Translations under genes and position numbers: made by a program
Notes under the pieces: generated by a model
Told to the model about the DNA's origin: nothing
Databases searched by the model: none
Seen by the model: the letters and a program-made list of their open reading frames with translations, nothing else
NCBI RefSeq assembly: GCF_029625215.1
Contig: NZ_CP121197.1
Location: 4,464,001 to 4,528,000 of the forward strand
Direction of reading: 5' to 3'
Origin: Aurantibacillus circumpalustris
GTDB lineage: Bacteria > Bacteroidota > Bacteroidia > B-17B0 > Aurantibacillaceae
Length of the DNA: 64,000 nucleotides
Part shown: positions 51,539 through 61,188 of the stretch, in pieces
How positions within the stretch are numbered: the stretch's first letter is position 1
How the letters are laid out: the number at the start of each line of letters is the position of its first letter

Positions 51539-52723
51539 ATGATGACTGATAACAACCTACCAAAAAGTAAAGAAGAAGAAGAAGAAAATTTTGATGATAT
51601 CCGTGCTTTTTACGATCATGAAGTGCAGGATGTAACAAAAAAGATTATTCAGGATCCCGTTTTTATGACCTTGATTAATTATCTGTGGAAAGACATGACT
51701 TTTGCAGAAGTAGAAACTAAAGCTGATAAAGTTCATGGCAACGTTGATTTTCAATTAGAGTTTATGCATGGAGCCATTAGGCGTGTCATTGAAATGAGCG
51801 CTTCTGGTCTTACAAGCAGTGGCTTTGAAAAACTTGACCCTAAAAAATCGTATCTTTTTGTTGGTAATCATCGCGATATACTTCTCGACGCTGCAATACT
51901 TCAAGTTTTATTAGTTGAACATAATTTACCAACCTCTGAAATTACTTTTGGTAGTAATTTAAAAGAAAAAGGTTTCGTAACCGATTTTGGAAAATTAAAC
52001 CGAATGTTCACCATTCAAAGAGAAGGTACAAGCAAAGAGCTTTACGAAATATCAAAAAGATTATCAGCCTACATTCGTCATACCATTACCAATAAAAATG
52101 TATCGGTTTGGATTGCCCAACGAAATGGAAGGACAAAAGACGGATGTGATTTCACTCAGAGTGGTCTTTTAAAAATGCTTAACATAAGTGGTAAAAAAAC
52201 CTTTTCTGAAAATTTTGCTCAGTTAAACATTGTACCAATAACTATTTCATACGAATACGAACCTTGCGACAGCTTAAAACTTCAAGAACTCTATTTATCA
52301 ACTTTACACACCAAATACACTAAAGCACAAGGTGAGGACTTGAATAGTATTGTTACCGGTATTAAACAGTTTAAAGGGAAAATACATATGAGTGCGGGCA
52401 ACCCGATTGAGGAAAAAGAATATCAGTTCATTGACAAAATTACAAACGAAAATGACAAAGTAAAGGCACTCACATCAATGATTGACAAACGTATTCACCA
52501 CGATTACAAATTATATCCATCTAATCATATTGCCTGCGATATTCTTAATGACAGTGATTTATTTGAATCTTTTTATAGTCCCGAAGAAAAAAACAACTTT
52601 ATTAAATACATGGAAGAAAAAATAAATGCGATTGAGGGAGAAAATGAGGTTTTACGCTCCATTTTCCTAAAAATGTATGCCCAACCAACAATGAACAAAA
52701 TTCATCCTACTGAAACTAACTAA
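51539..52723 (+). CDS. Glycerol-3-phosphate/1-acylglycerol acyltransferase-like protein
   Basis: The 394-residue protein has a PlsC-like domain (about 80-290). The catalytic HxxxxD box is GNHRDILLDAA, and EGT-like WIAQRNGRTKDGCD is the phosphate-binding part. The N-terminal 70 residues are acidic. There is no membrane helix, so it may be peripheral. It probably moves an acyl chain to a lipid or to the pigment. Two ATGs lie together at 51539 and 51542. Third gene of the C45-PaaK operon. Confidence 0.85.
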   Translation: MMTDNNLPKSKEEEEENFDDIRAFYDHEVQDVTKKIIQDPVFMTLINYLWKDMTFAEVETKADKVHGNVDFQLEFMHGAIRRVIEMSASGLTSSGFEKLDPKKSYLFVGNHRDILLDAAILQVLLVEHNLPTSEITFGSNLKEKGFVTDFGKLNRMFTIQREGTSKELYEISKRLSAYIRHTITNKNVSVWIAQRNGRTKDGCDFTQSGLLKMLNISGKKTFSENFAQLNIVPITISYEYEPCDSLKLQELYLSTLHTKYTKAQGEDLNSIVTGIKQFKGKIHMSAGNPIEEKEYQFIDKITNENDKVKALTSMIDKRIHHDYKLYPSNHIACDILNDSDLFESFYSPEEKNNFIKYMEEKINAIEGENEVLRSIFLKMYAQPTMNKIHPTETN

Positions 52724-52859
52724 AATACAAGCAGTTAAAAACTATAATTATATGGGTTTTGCATAAAATATTTTTAATATTTATTGATTGTGTTTTCTGA
52801 TCTTAGAATCTTGTGTATATTTATCAAAAATTTAATTCAAAAACCTAAAATTTCATACT

Positions 52860-53510
52860 ATGAAAAACTTAAAATTAATTCTTTTAACATTTGTGTTAAT
52901 CTTTTCTATTTCAGATAGCAAGGCGCAATATGGTTACGGATCTGGGTTTGCAGGACCAAGAACAATGATTACTCTTAGCAGTGGCGATATTGCCTCTCTC
53001 AAAGGTTTGACGAATATTAATATTGTTTATGACTACTCCAAAATGGGCGTTGGTGCTTTTAAGGATGAAGTTGATTACCTAAAGAAAAAAGAAGATGATA
53101 TGAAAAAAGACCCAGCTAAATTTGAAAAATTTAAGAAAAGCTGGTTTGACTCACGTAAAGGCCGCTATGAGCCGAAATTCGAAACCATGTTTAACAAAAC
53201 TATAGCAAAATTAGGAATGGTAGGAAAAAACGATGGAACGGATGCGGCAGTAACACTAAAAGTAGCAACAGTATTCACAGAACCTGGTTATAATATCGGT
53301 ATTTCAAAAGTTCCAGCATTTGTTGATATGGAGTGTACGTTTATGGATAAGGATGGAAAAGAACTTGTTCGTTATTTTATTAAAAATTCAATAGGCGCTT
53401 CAGCTATGGGAATGGATTTTGATGCTGGATCAAGAATTTCAGAAAGTTATGCTAAAGCTTCAAAAATGTTAGCTAAGGATGTTATGAAACGTATGAAGAA
53501 AGTAAAATAA
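52860..53510 (+). CDS. Secreted hypothetical protein
   Basis: The 216-residue protein has a signal peptide (1-22, ending SKAQ). The mature part is an alpha/beta domain with TLKVATVFTEPGYNIG and ECTFMDKDGKELVRY segments, and it ends in a lysine-rich helix (AKDVMKRMKKVK). It resembles small periplasmic lipid- or polymer-handling proteins of Bacteroidota only in general form; no family was recognised. TATATTTA at 52816-52823 may be its -7 element. A strong terminator follows. Confidence 0.65.
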   Translation: MKNLKLILLTFVLIFSISDSKAQYGYGSGFAGPRTMITLSSGDIASLKGLTNINIVYDYSKMGVGAFKDEVDYLKKKEDDMKKDPAKFEKFKKSWFDSRKGRYEPKFETMFNKTIAKLGMVGKNDGTDAAVTLKVATVFTEPGYNIGISKVPAFVDMECTFMDKDGKELVRYFIKNSIGASAMGMDFDAGSRISESYAKASKMLAKDVMKRMKKVK

Positions 53511-53530
53511 TCAAATACAATACAAAATTG

Positions 53531-53557
53531 AGCCGGAAGTTACTTCCGGCTTTTTTT
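53531..53557 (+). terminator. Rho-independent terminator
   Basis: AGCCGGAAG (53531-53539) and CTTCCGGCT (53543-53551) form a perfect 9-bp stem with a TTA loop, followed by T residues to 53557. It may also serve the convergent gene ending at 53594. Confidence 0.92.
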
Positions 53558-53593
53558 ATACGCATACCATCCTAAACAGCTTCACGAAAAACT

Positions 53594-55564
53594 TTAATCA
53601 GACAGCTTTTTATAAAACTTATTTAGCTTTTTAGCCTCTTGCTCAATATTCAAATACTTCAAGCCCTTGCTAGGAATTAATCTAAGGCTTTGAGTGCCCT
53701 GAATACTGTAACGTTTTTTTAACGGCAACGATATTTTATATTCACCAACAATTGCCTTTTTATCGTTTTGAATACTTAGTTTGTAAAAATAAACATGTTC
53801 AATGTCTCTCTTTTTAAAAAACGAATAAAGTTCCGGGCAAACTTCAAGCCAATCTATTTTTGTTTCTTTCAAACCCACCTGAGGTCTTAGGTTTAGAAAA
53901 TAATTGGCGTTTTCAATAAGAATAGAAACCATATGCTGCTCGTCGCAATCAAGCTCATTCACTAAAACAATTGGATTATTTATTTTTTTTCTGAATTTTT
54001 CAACTAGTGCATTATTCAGTCTTTTTACCGTTTCCAAATCAAAATCATCTGGAAGACTGAAAAGATCCTCAATACTTGGTGGTATAATTACAATAAGCTC
54101 GTTTTTATTACGCGAAAGTGTTCCTTTTTCCTTTAAATAATCATTTGTTTGAAAAAGTGTATTTGTTTTAACGTACTCTTCCACATCTTCAAAGTTGGCA
54201 GTTGATCCAAAATAATTTATATGTTTCGCTGGTTGGTTTTCAGTTTTCTTTGCTATTTCCTTAAAATATAAATAAGCGTCCATATTTGTTGTAAATTCAA
54301 CAACCGTAGTATCTACAAGTTCCCTAGCTTTTATTTTTTCAAAATCTTCTTTCCAAATATTCACAAAACCCTTATTTAGATGATTTAGAATCGAAGGATT
54401 TTTTTCATTTAAAAAAGCATAATTTTCACTATTCCTTATAGAAGGTGTTTGGTACCAGGACAAAATAAAGGATCGATCGTTAACACCATTTTCCTTTCCA
54501 AAGAAAATATAACGTCGTAAGGCTTCTATCAAAACCGCTAAATTATTTTCATCCTCAGGGTACAATAAATATTTAGTGAAGCATAAAAGAATGATCTTCT
54601 CTAAATTATTTTCCACCATGCCAATATTTACAGTCTCTTCAAAACATATTTGTTTTAGTTGGGAAAACTTTAAAGAATCGACCTGGAAATTTTTTCTCAT
54701 TCCGTTGAGTGAATCAAACCTAAAGCTTCTAAAGGTATTTAATCGCGAACCTGGATCAGGATGACTAACATAATTTCCCGAAATTTTTCCGCACTGTATT
54801 TCTTTACGAATTTCGTCTCTTTTGAAAGATTTAAGTACGTTGCAAGCTTGGTCAAAATTGTATCGAGATTCGTTCAATAACTTAAAAGAGTATTGATCCG
54901 CCATTGTTTCTTGGCCTCTTGAAAACCAATAATAATTACTAGAATTATTATAGAGAGCTACCGCATAGGTAATTGACGCAAAGAGTGGTCCGGGATTCGG
55001 CACCATTCCACTAATACCGGGTAGCATCATAAACGATGGCTTATCAGGATATTTTATCTCCAATATTCGTCCATAGTTTTTAATAACATCATCGTTAACA
55101 TAATGCGCAATTTCGTGTCCTAATATTAGGGCTAGTTCAGCCTCAGTCTCAATTTCGGCTATTAGGCCAACATTAATTAATAAATAACCCGATTGATCGA
55201 CAGATGCATCAAATTCATCACTTCTTTGAAAAAATATTTTGATATTATTTGAAACTGCAGTGTCTTTAACAATGGTTTCCATAACTTTTCTAATATAGAC
55301 TTCATAACCATTAAATGATGGGTAAATTTTCCCACCAGTAAAGTCCTCGTAAAGCATTAACGCACCCTGTAGTGCGAATTTTTTATACTGTGCACCAATG
55401 AAAAGATTATCCCTATACTTTTGAGCACCGTAATTATAAGCATAGTTATAATGATCTAAACTTTCACTCTTATTAGCTTGCTTCCAATTATAGTGATACC
55501 ATTCGTTTTGAGTGAAACATATACTTGGCAGAAGGGCCAATAAAATTACTCTTGCAAAAGTCAT
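53594..55564 (-). CDS. M48-family metalloprotease, secreted, long C-terminal region
   Basis: The 656-residue protein has a signal peptide (1-18, ending CFTQN) and an M48 domain at about 75-290 with the zinc motif H-E-I-A-H at about 150 (LILGHEIAHYVND) and the downstream SRGQETMADQYSFKLL carrying the third ligand Glu. VSHPDPGSRLNTFRSF is also typical. The remaining 360 residues are not assigned and have no membrane helix. BepA-like M48 proteases act in outer membrane quality control; this one may do the same but lacks TPR repeats. Confidence 0.85.
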   Translation of the reverse strand: MTFARVILLALLPSICFTQNEWYHYNWKQANKSESLDHYNYAYNYGAQKYRDNLFIGAQYKKFALQGALMLYEDFTGGKIYPSFNGYEVYIRKVMETIVKDTAVSNNIKIFFQRSDEFDASVDQSGYLLINVGLIAEIETEAELALILGHEIAHYVNDDVIKNYGRILEIKYPDKPSFMMLPGISGMVPNPGPLFASITYAVALYNNSSNYYWFSRGQETMADQYSFKLLNESRYNFDQACNVLKSFKRDEIRKEIQCGKISGNYVSHPDPGSRLNTFRSFRFDSLNGMRKNFQVDSLKFSQLKQICFEETVNIGMVENNLEKIILLCFTKYLLYPEDENNLAVLIEALRRYIFFGKENGVNDRSFILSWYQTPSIRNSENYAFLNEKNPSILNHLNKGFVNIWKEDFEKIKARELVDTTVVEFTTNMDAYLYFKEIAKKTENQPAKHINYFGSTANFEDVEEYVKTNTLFQTNDYLKEKGTLSRNKNELIVIIPPSIEDLFSLPDDFDLETVKRLNNALVEKFRKKINNPIVLVNELDCDEQHMVSILIENANYFLNLRPQVGLKETKIDWLEVCPELYSFFKKRDIEHVYFYKLSIQNDKKAIVGEYKISLPLKKRYSIQGTQSLRLIPSKGLKYLNIEQEAKKLNKFYKKLSD

Positions 55565-55619
55565 TTTTTATTTTTTTATTGTGTGCGTTTTAAAATCATA
55601 ACCCAAAAGATTGACCAAA

Positions 55620-56462
55620 ATGAAAATTCAATCCATCAAATTATTTATATTTATTTTTTTCGTGTGTGCTGCTTATACGTGTTTGGGTCAAACAAAAAAC
55701 AAGTCTAGGTATTACAATGATACAACTTTTGAATTTAATGGTTACACCATTGGTTTAAAAAACACTTACAATCGAAAGAAATTATTCCTAAGAACAACCC
55801 TTGAAATTAATAACCCAAGTAAAAATTTTGTATTAATTAACCCGAAAGATATATTCTTGTCAGCATCAAGCTTAACTCAGAAACCTTCGTTATATAGAAA
55901 AACTATAGTAGTGCCCCCTGGCCACTCTTTAAAATTTCCAGTCAAGTTTCCCGATGTTAGCTCTGAGGATTCACTGATTAATTTTTCCTTTTCTAAAATA
56001 ACCATTTCTAAAGACGTTATTACTGCGGTTGGTTCAGGTAGTTTGGCTATAAAAAACAGAAAACAATACAAGGATGGAAATGTAAAAGTTGAAATTATAG
56101 ATGTGAAAGAATATCAAGGTGACGTATTAATACGGGTAAAAATTTCGTACAAAGGAAACGGCTTTTTAGCAGTAAATTATAATAATATTGCTGCAAAAAA
56201 CGAAAAGGCAGACACCTGTTATAATCTTAAAAAGCCTGTTGGAAAGGCTCACATTAATCCTAAAACAAATATAGAGTCAGTTAATCTTGTGTTCCCAAGA
56301 AGGTGTTTGAATATAAATGCAAGAAAAACCATGTTTTTTAAAAATGTTTTCACAGAGTTGTCGATAGAAGATTTGTCTGGATTTGAAACAAGTTTAAGGA
56401 TTATTGATGATAAGGATATTCCTTTGCAAAAGGAAAAAGACGATATTGAAACGATGGATTAA
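55620..56462 (+). CDS. Secreted hypothetical protein
   Basis: The 280-residue protein has a signal peptide (1-26, ending TCLGQ) and a beta-rich mature region (FVLINPKDIFLSASSL, GHSLKFPVKFP, VEIIDVKEYQGDVLIRVKISY). The ATG at 55620 is preferred over a TTG three codons earlier. It is divergent from the M48 protease (55-bp gap), and the pair may be functionally linked, for example as envelope proteins; no family was recognised. It ends 4 bp inside the convergent YdcF gene. Confidence 0.6.
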   Translation: MKIQSIKLFIFIFFVCAAYTCLGQTKNKSRYYNDTTFEFNGYTIGLKNTYNRKKLFLRTTLEINNPSKNFVLINPKDIFLSASSLTQKPSLYRKTIVVPPGHSLKFPVKFPDVSSEDSLINFSFSKITISKDVITAVGSGSLAIKNRKQYKDGNVKVEIIDVKEYQGDVLIRVKISYKGNGFLAVNYNNIAAKNEKADTCYNLKKPVGKAHINPKTNIESVNLVFPRRCLNINARKTMFFKNVFTELSIEDLSGFETSLRIIDDKDIPLQKEKDDIETMD

Positions 56463-57118
56463 TCCGTCTCCTTAAAATCGATATGACGTCCTATAGTTCC
56501 CATAAAACGTTTCCATTTACTTTGTCGTTGTGTTATTGAAATAAAATTTTCAATTTTTAGTGGCGCATAATTTACAACAGGCGTGTCGTGAGGCAAACCC
56601 CTTAACGTATCAAAAATTGCCGGTAAAAATTTCACTTGTTTTTTTGTTTTCCGTTTGGCAAAACGATACAACATTTTAGATTGAAAAGGATCACTGCAAA
56701 CTGCAACCGATTTAAAACCCTTTTTTTGTGCTAACTTATAACCATACCAAACATTCTCGGTGCTATGCTCTGCCCGTTCTTCTGTAAAAATATTTTCGCG
56801 TGGAACTCCCATTGCAATAAGATATTCCTTCATTATTTCCGCTTCTATGTAAGGTGAATAAACAGCACCACCACTTGTGATTATGTTTTTTGCAATGCCT
56901 CTGTCGTACAAGTGTTTTGCCCAAATTACGCGCATTTGCATAACCCTATCCCAAGTTGGTTCATAAAATGGGATTCCAGGTACTATGATAACATCGTAGA
57001 CTTTATTTGCTTTTAATGCGCGTTTAGTCATTCTGGAAGCCGAAGGTTTGAATAACATACAAGAACCAAGAAAAATAGATAGTATTAAAATAGAGCTAGA
57101 TAAAAAGAAACGGTTCAT
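56459..57118 (-). CDS. YdcF/ElyC-family (DUF218) protein
   Basis: The 219-residue protein has a lipoprotein-like signal (ILSIFLGSC, Cys at 20) and a DUF218 domain (about 40-180) with VYDVIIVPGIPFYEPTWDRV, ITSGGAVYSPYIEAEIMKEY and EHSTENVWYGYKLAQKKG. The family includes ElyC and SanA, implicated in envelope polymer metabolism in E. coli. It is upstream-adjacent on the strand to the halogenase-like gene (21-bp gap), so it may be part of the pigment operon (59448 down to 56459). Confidence 0.85.
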   Translation of the reverse strand: MNRFFLSSSILILSIFLGSCMLFKPSASRMTKRALKANKVYDVIIVPGIPFYEPTWDRVMQMRVIWAKHLYDRGIAKNIITSGGAVYSPYIEAEIMKEYLIAMGVPRENIFTEERAEHSTENVWYGYKLAQKKGFKSVAVCSDPFQSKMLYRFAKRKTKKQVKFLPAIFDTLRGLPHDTPVVNYAPLKIENFISITQRQSKWKRFMGTIGRHIDFKETD

Positions 57119-57139
57119 AATTGGTTTGTCGTCCGTGAC

Positions 57140-58378
57140 TTAATGGTGTACTTTACGATGACGAATCATTTTAGCAAGCGAGGCAATTGCTTTATCATGT
57201 TTTTTCACGAAAGGATTTTCGAGATCCCATACATAACCTGCCAAAACCGAACAAATTTGCTTTTTTATTTCCGGGTCAGGATTCTCAGAAAAGAAAATAT
57301 CGTAAAGATCGCCTGAATACCAAGCCGCAACATAAGAACGAAATGTATTAATGCCTTGCATCATGTGATCTGTATATTGTTTTGGCCAATTTACTTCTTT
57401 GCCATTTAAGGTATCACAAACCAATTTACCCGCCTTATTACCAGACTCCATTGCAAACGTAACACCAGAAGAAAAAATAGGGTCTAAAAACTCTGTTGCG
57501 TTTCCACACAAAACAAAACCGTCTCCATACAATTGTTTGGTTGATATGGCATAACCTTCAATACTCTTTGGCTGAAACATCATTTCAGCATCACTAAAAC
57601 GTTCTTTTGTTATAGGATCTTTGGCAATAATACTGCGCATACGTTCAACAGGATCTTCTGATATTCCAGTATAAAACTCAGGATCTGCCACAAAACCTAC
57701 CGAAGTAATTCCATTAGAAAAAGGTATAATCCAGATCCAGGTGCGAGGCTGATGAACAACAACGGTTATACGGTTTCCATCTGTACCTTCGGGACGTTTT
57801 AGATCTTTAAAATGTGTAAAATGCGTTTTGCGAGGCTCAAAGTTCGAAGGCTTGTCGAGATTAAACATGCGCGGAATAACCCTTCCGTACCCACTTGCAT
57901 CAACAATAAACCGTGCTTCAATTTGTTTTTCTTTTCCTGTTTTATCCGTTACTGTTGTTAAAGAGTTGGTGCCACTAAATTCAATGTTTTTCACTGCCGT
58001 TTCGTGTTCTACATCAACTCCCATAGACGCAAGTGTTTTTGAAAGTATTTGATCAAATTCGGCTCGCGGTACTTGCCACGTCCAGTTCCAACCTTTGCTA
58101 AACTGATCTGAAAAGTTAAAATCACAAACTTCATTTCCGCGCACAAACTTTGCACCGTTTTTTCGTTGAAAGCCTGCACTTTTTATAGCGTCCATAAATC
58201 CTGCCTCTTCCAGATGATCCATCACACGCGGCAACAAACTCTCGCCAATAACAAAGCGTGGAAACTTTTCTTTTTCCACCACTTTTACATTAAATCCTTG
58301 CTTATTAATTATAGAACCTGCTATGCAACCAGCAGGGCCGGCTCCAATAACCAACACGTCTACTTTTTCTTTTTGCAT
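57140..58378 (-). CDS. FAD-dependent halogenase-like oxidoreductase
   Basis: The 412-residue flavoprotein starts with the FAD dinucleotide loop DVLVIGAGPAGCIAGSI, followed by EKEKFPRFVIGESLLPR, NWTWQVPRAEFDQIL and DASGYGRVIPRMF. It has WIWIIPFSNG, which matches the WxWxIP motif of flavin-dependent halogenases, and GDGFVLCGNATEFLDPIFSSG for FAD binding. Halogenation of the aryl head group of a flexirubin-type pigment is likely; a hydroxylase or reductase of the same superfamily is the alternative. It overlaps the methyltransferase gene by 1 bp (TAATG), so the two are co-translated. Confidence 0.85.
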   Translation of the reverse strand: MQKEKVDVLVIGAGPAGCIAGSIINKQGFNVKVVEKEKFPRFVIGESLLPRVMDHLEEAGFMDAIKSAGFQRKNGAKFVRGNEVCDFNFSDQFSKGWNWTWQVPRAEFDQILSKTLASMGVDVEHETAVKNIEFSGTNSLTTVTDKTGKEKQIEARFIVDASGYGRVIPRMFNLDKPSNFEPRKTHFTHFKDLKRPEGTDGNRITVVVHQPRTWIWIIPFSNGITSVGFVADPEFYTGISEDPVERMRSIIAKDPITKERFSDAEMMFQPKSIEGYAISTKQLYGDGFVLCGNATEFLDPIFSSGVTFAMESGNKAGKLVCDTLNGKEVNWPKQYTDHMMQGINTFRSYVAAWYSGDLYDIFFSENPDPEIKKQICSVLAGYVWDLENPFVKKHDKAIASLAKMIRHRKVHH

Positions 58379-59448
58379 TATTTTATTTTTTTACACTTTA
58401 ATAAAGAATGACTCACTCCAATATTATCAACCTGTTCAACAACTTCAAGACCCGATTGTTTAACTAATTTAAGAAATACTTTGCTATCATACATTTGACT
58501 ATTACCATTTGCCATTGCTGTAAAGTACAATGAGGTCATTTGTAAACAAAAAGCCGAAGCTCCAAAACGTTGTTTGTCCCAAAATGTCTCTAGAATGTAG
58601 ATGTAGCCATTTTCATCGATTGCGTTTGCACATCTTTTAAGAATCGAAATTATTTCTTCATCCGAAAAACAGTCTAAAAACTGACTCATCCAAACACCAT
58701 CAAAACCTTTTGGAAAAACAGTTTTTTCGTCTAAAATATTTGCCTCGTAAAAGCCAATGCGATCCGACAATCCTTTACTTTCAATGTTCTTTCTGGCCAT
58801 ATTTGTTTGACCCGGCAGATCCATTATTGTCATATGAACATCCTTGCAATAATTAGCACAGGCAATAGACCATTTTCCCGTGTTGCCGCCAATATCCAAT
58901 ATTTTTTTTGGTTTTTGATCGAGTACGTGACTCAAAACTTCATCAAATGCATTGTCAGAATAATAATGATCAAAGTCAAACCAACTCTTTTTTGCTGGTT
59001 CTGGAAAAGTGGATAAGCCCTCGTAAATTGTCCCCCACTTACCAAAAACTTTGAGTCCTTCTGGCTTAGATTGTTCAAGGCTTTTATCAAGATCCCACAT
59101 ACCTTGATAACAAACATCATTTGTAAAATCAAGGTTTACGCGCGTTAATTCGTCGTTTAATATAAAGTATCCAGTCTTAGTTAAGAAATATTTTTCGTCC
59201 TGAATGTAAACCAATCCTATACCTAGTCCGGCTTCTAAAAGAACCCTAACATTATACAATGGCAGATTAACTTCCTTAACCAATTCTTCAATTGTAATTC
59301 CTGTTCTTCTTGATTTTTCAACATGTTTTAAAATGCCATTGTTCCTCAAAATTCTACTCGCTTGAAAGACCATTGGAGCAAAGGCAATCCATTGCGCATA
59401 CTCCTTAGCCTCTAATGCATTTCGCGTATCTGTTGTAAAAAAATCCAT
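58378..59448 (-). CDS. SAM-dependent O-methyltransferase (acetylserotonin type)
   Basis: The 356-residue protein has an N-terminal dimerisation/winged-helix part (about 20-110: ILRNNGILKHVEKSRRTGIT) and a C-terminal Rossmann methyltransferase with motif I KKILDIGGNTGKWSIACA, MTIMDLPGQTNMARKNIE and MSQFLDCFSDEEIISIL. It probably methylates a phenolic oxygen or ring position of the pigment head. It is the first gene of the minus-strand pair with the halogenase-like gene, facing away from the ammonia-lyase at 59609. Confidence 0.88.
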   Translation of the reverse strand: MDFFTTDTRNALEAKEYAQWIAFAPMVFQASRILRNNGILKHVEKSRRTGITIEELVKEVNLPLYNVRVLLEAGLGIGLVYIQDEKYFLTKTGYFILNDELTRVNLDFTNDVCYQGMWDLDKSLEQSKPEGLKVFGKWGTIYEGLSTFPEPAKKSWFDFDHYYSDNAFDEVLSHVLDQKPKKILDIGGNTGKWSIACANYCKDVHMTIMDLPGQTNMARKNIESKGLSDRIGFYEANILDEKTVFPKGFDGVWMSQFLDCFSDEEIISILKRCANAIDENGYIYILETFWDKQRFGASAFCLQMTSLYFTAMANGNSQMYDSKVFLKLVKQSGLEVVEQVDNIGVSHSLLKCKKIK

Positions 59449-59608
59449 TATTATTTTAATTGTGATAAAGGCTTAAATATAACATAAAGAAACAAAACGG
59501 GGACTATATAAAACGCTTGTTTGTTTACGATTGCATCTGTTAATTTAAACCCAGAAGCGTTAAAAGTTTTTGTATATTCGCATTCTTATTTTTTAACCTA
59601 AATCACGT

Positions 59609-61135
59609 ATGATAAACCTTGGCAGCGGTAAATTAACTTTTGATGAATGTTATGATGTTCTTATTCATAACAAAAACATTGAGTTGAATGACAGTGCCAT
59701 GTCGCATGTTTATCAAAGTTACTTTTTTTTAAAAGAATTTATTAAAGATAAGCTCATTTATGGCGTTAATACAGGTTTTGGGCCGATGGCGCAATATAAA
59801 ATTAGTGATAACGATCAGGTACAACTTCAATATAATTTAATACGTAGTCACTGTTCGGGAAGTGGAAACCCCATTGAACCCATTAATGTAAAAGCCCTAA
59901 TGCTAGCGCGCCTAAGTACGCTTATGCGTGGTTATTCTGGCATACATCCTGACGCTGTTATTTTATTAAAAGAACTTATAAACCGCAATATTTGTCCGGT
60001 GATATACGAACACGGCGGACTAGGTGCAAGTGGCGATCTCGTGCAGTTAGCGCATTTAGCCCTAACTCTGATTGGTGAAGGGGAAGTTCATTATCAGGGA
60101 GAAATTACCGATACTGCCCAAGTATTTAAAAAAGAAGGCTTGACTCCCCTGCAAGTTCATATTCGTGAAGGACTAGCTCTAATGAATGGTACATCCGCCA
60201 TGTGTGGTATTGGACTAATAAATCTTATCCATGCAAAAAATCTCGTAAAGCATTCTATAGCGGCAACAAGTATGATTGTAGAAATGGTGCAGTCTTATGA
60301 TGATCATTTTTCGAATGAATTAAATTCTGTAAAATACCATGCCGGACAAAACATCATTGCAAAAGAGATGCAAGCGTTTTTAAAAGACAGCAAACTGGTA
60401 AAAAAACGCGAAAAACATTTATACCATCAGCCAATCAAAGAAAATATTCTGAAAGATAAAGTTCAGGAATATTATTCAATTCGTTGTGTGCCACAAATTT
60501 TAGGTCCCGTGCATGATACCATTGCTTATGCTGAAGAAGTTATTATTAATGAAATAAATTCGGTAAACGATAATCCAATTATTGACTACGAAAATAAAAA
60601 TGTATTTCATGGTGGAAATTTTCATGGGGATTACGCCTCTCTTGAAATGGATAAGCTTAAAACCGTAATCACCAAACTCTCCATGTTATGTGAACGTCAG
60701 CTTAATTTTTTATTAAACGATAAGCTTAATGGAATTTTACCGCCATTTATTAATCTAGGAACGATTGGTTTAAATCTTGGAATTCAAGGGGTGCAATTTA
60801 CAGCAACTTCTACAACGGCAGAAAATCAAACACTGAGTTTTCCAATGTACGTGCATAGTATTCCAAGTAACAACGACAATCAAGATATCGTAAGCATGGG
60901 TGCAAATTCAGCTCTGATTGCGCAAAAGGTAATAAACAATACGTATGAAGTCATTGCAATTGAGTTTCTTGCTTTAATACAAGCCTTAGATTATCTCAAT
61001 TTTGAGCCAAAAATTTCACAAAAAGCCCGCAATTATTACAAAGATCTCAGGGGCTTGGTGCCTGTATTTAAAGAAGATAGCACTAAATATCAGGATCAGC
61101 GCAAAATTGTAAACTATTTAAAAAGTAAAATATAA
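59609..61135 (+). CDS. Aromatic amino acid ammonia-lyase (HAL/PAL/TAL family)
   Basis: The 508-residue lyase has the self-forming MIO cofactor triad A140-S141-G142 in GGLGASGDLVQLAHLAL, with YGVNTGFGPMA at the N-terminus, REGLALMNGTSAM and NDNPIIDYENKNVFHGGNFHGD. In aryl-polyene and flexirubin clusters this enzyme deaminates tyrosine (or phenylalanine) to coumarate or cinnamate as the chain starter. The substrate-selecting position is not resolved by eye. A histidine lyase is unlikely because no hut genes are nearby. TATATTCG at 59573-59580 resembles a -7 element. Confidence 0.93.
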   Translation: MINLGSGKLTFDECYDVLIHNKNIELNDSAMSHVYQSYFFLKEFIKDKLIYGVNTGFGPMAQYKISDNDQVQLQYNLIRSHCSGSGNPIEPINVKALMLARLSTLMRGYSGIHPDAVILLKELINRNICPVIYEHGGLGASGDLVQLAHLALTLIGEGEVHYQGEITDTAQVFKKEGLTPLQVHIREGLALMNGTSAMCGIGLINLIHAKNLVKHSIAATSMIVEMVQSYDDHFSNELNSVKYHAGQNIIAKEMQAFLKDSKLVKKREKHLYHQPIKENILKDKVQEYYSIRCVPQILGPVHDTIAYAEEVIINEINSVNDNPIIDYENKNVFHGGNFHGDYASLEMDKLKTVITKLSMLCERQLNFLLNDKLNGILPPFINLGTIGLNLGIQGVQFTATSTTAENQTLSFPMYVHSIPSNNDNQDIVSMGANSALIAQKVINNTYEVIAIEFLALIQALDYLNFEPKISQKARNYYKDLRGLVPVFKEDSTKYQDQRKIVNYLKSKI

Positions 61136-61157
61136 GTTTTAAAAAATAATATTTTGT

Positions 61158-61165
61158 TAAATTTG
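61158..61165 (+). promoter_or_regulatory. Predicted -7 element upstream of fabG
   Basis: TAAATTTG matches the Bacteroidota TAnnTTTG -7 consensus exactly and lies 24 bp before the fabG ATG. No convincing -33 TTG was found at the usual distance, so the call is weak. Confidence 0.35.
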
Positions 61166-61188
61166 TATTAACATAGCACTCAGCACGT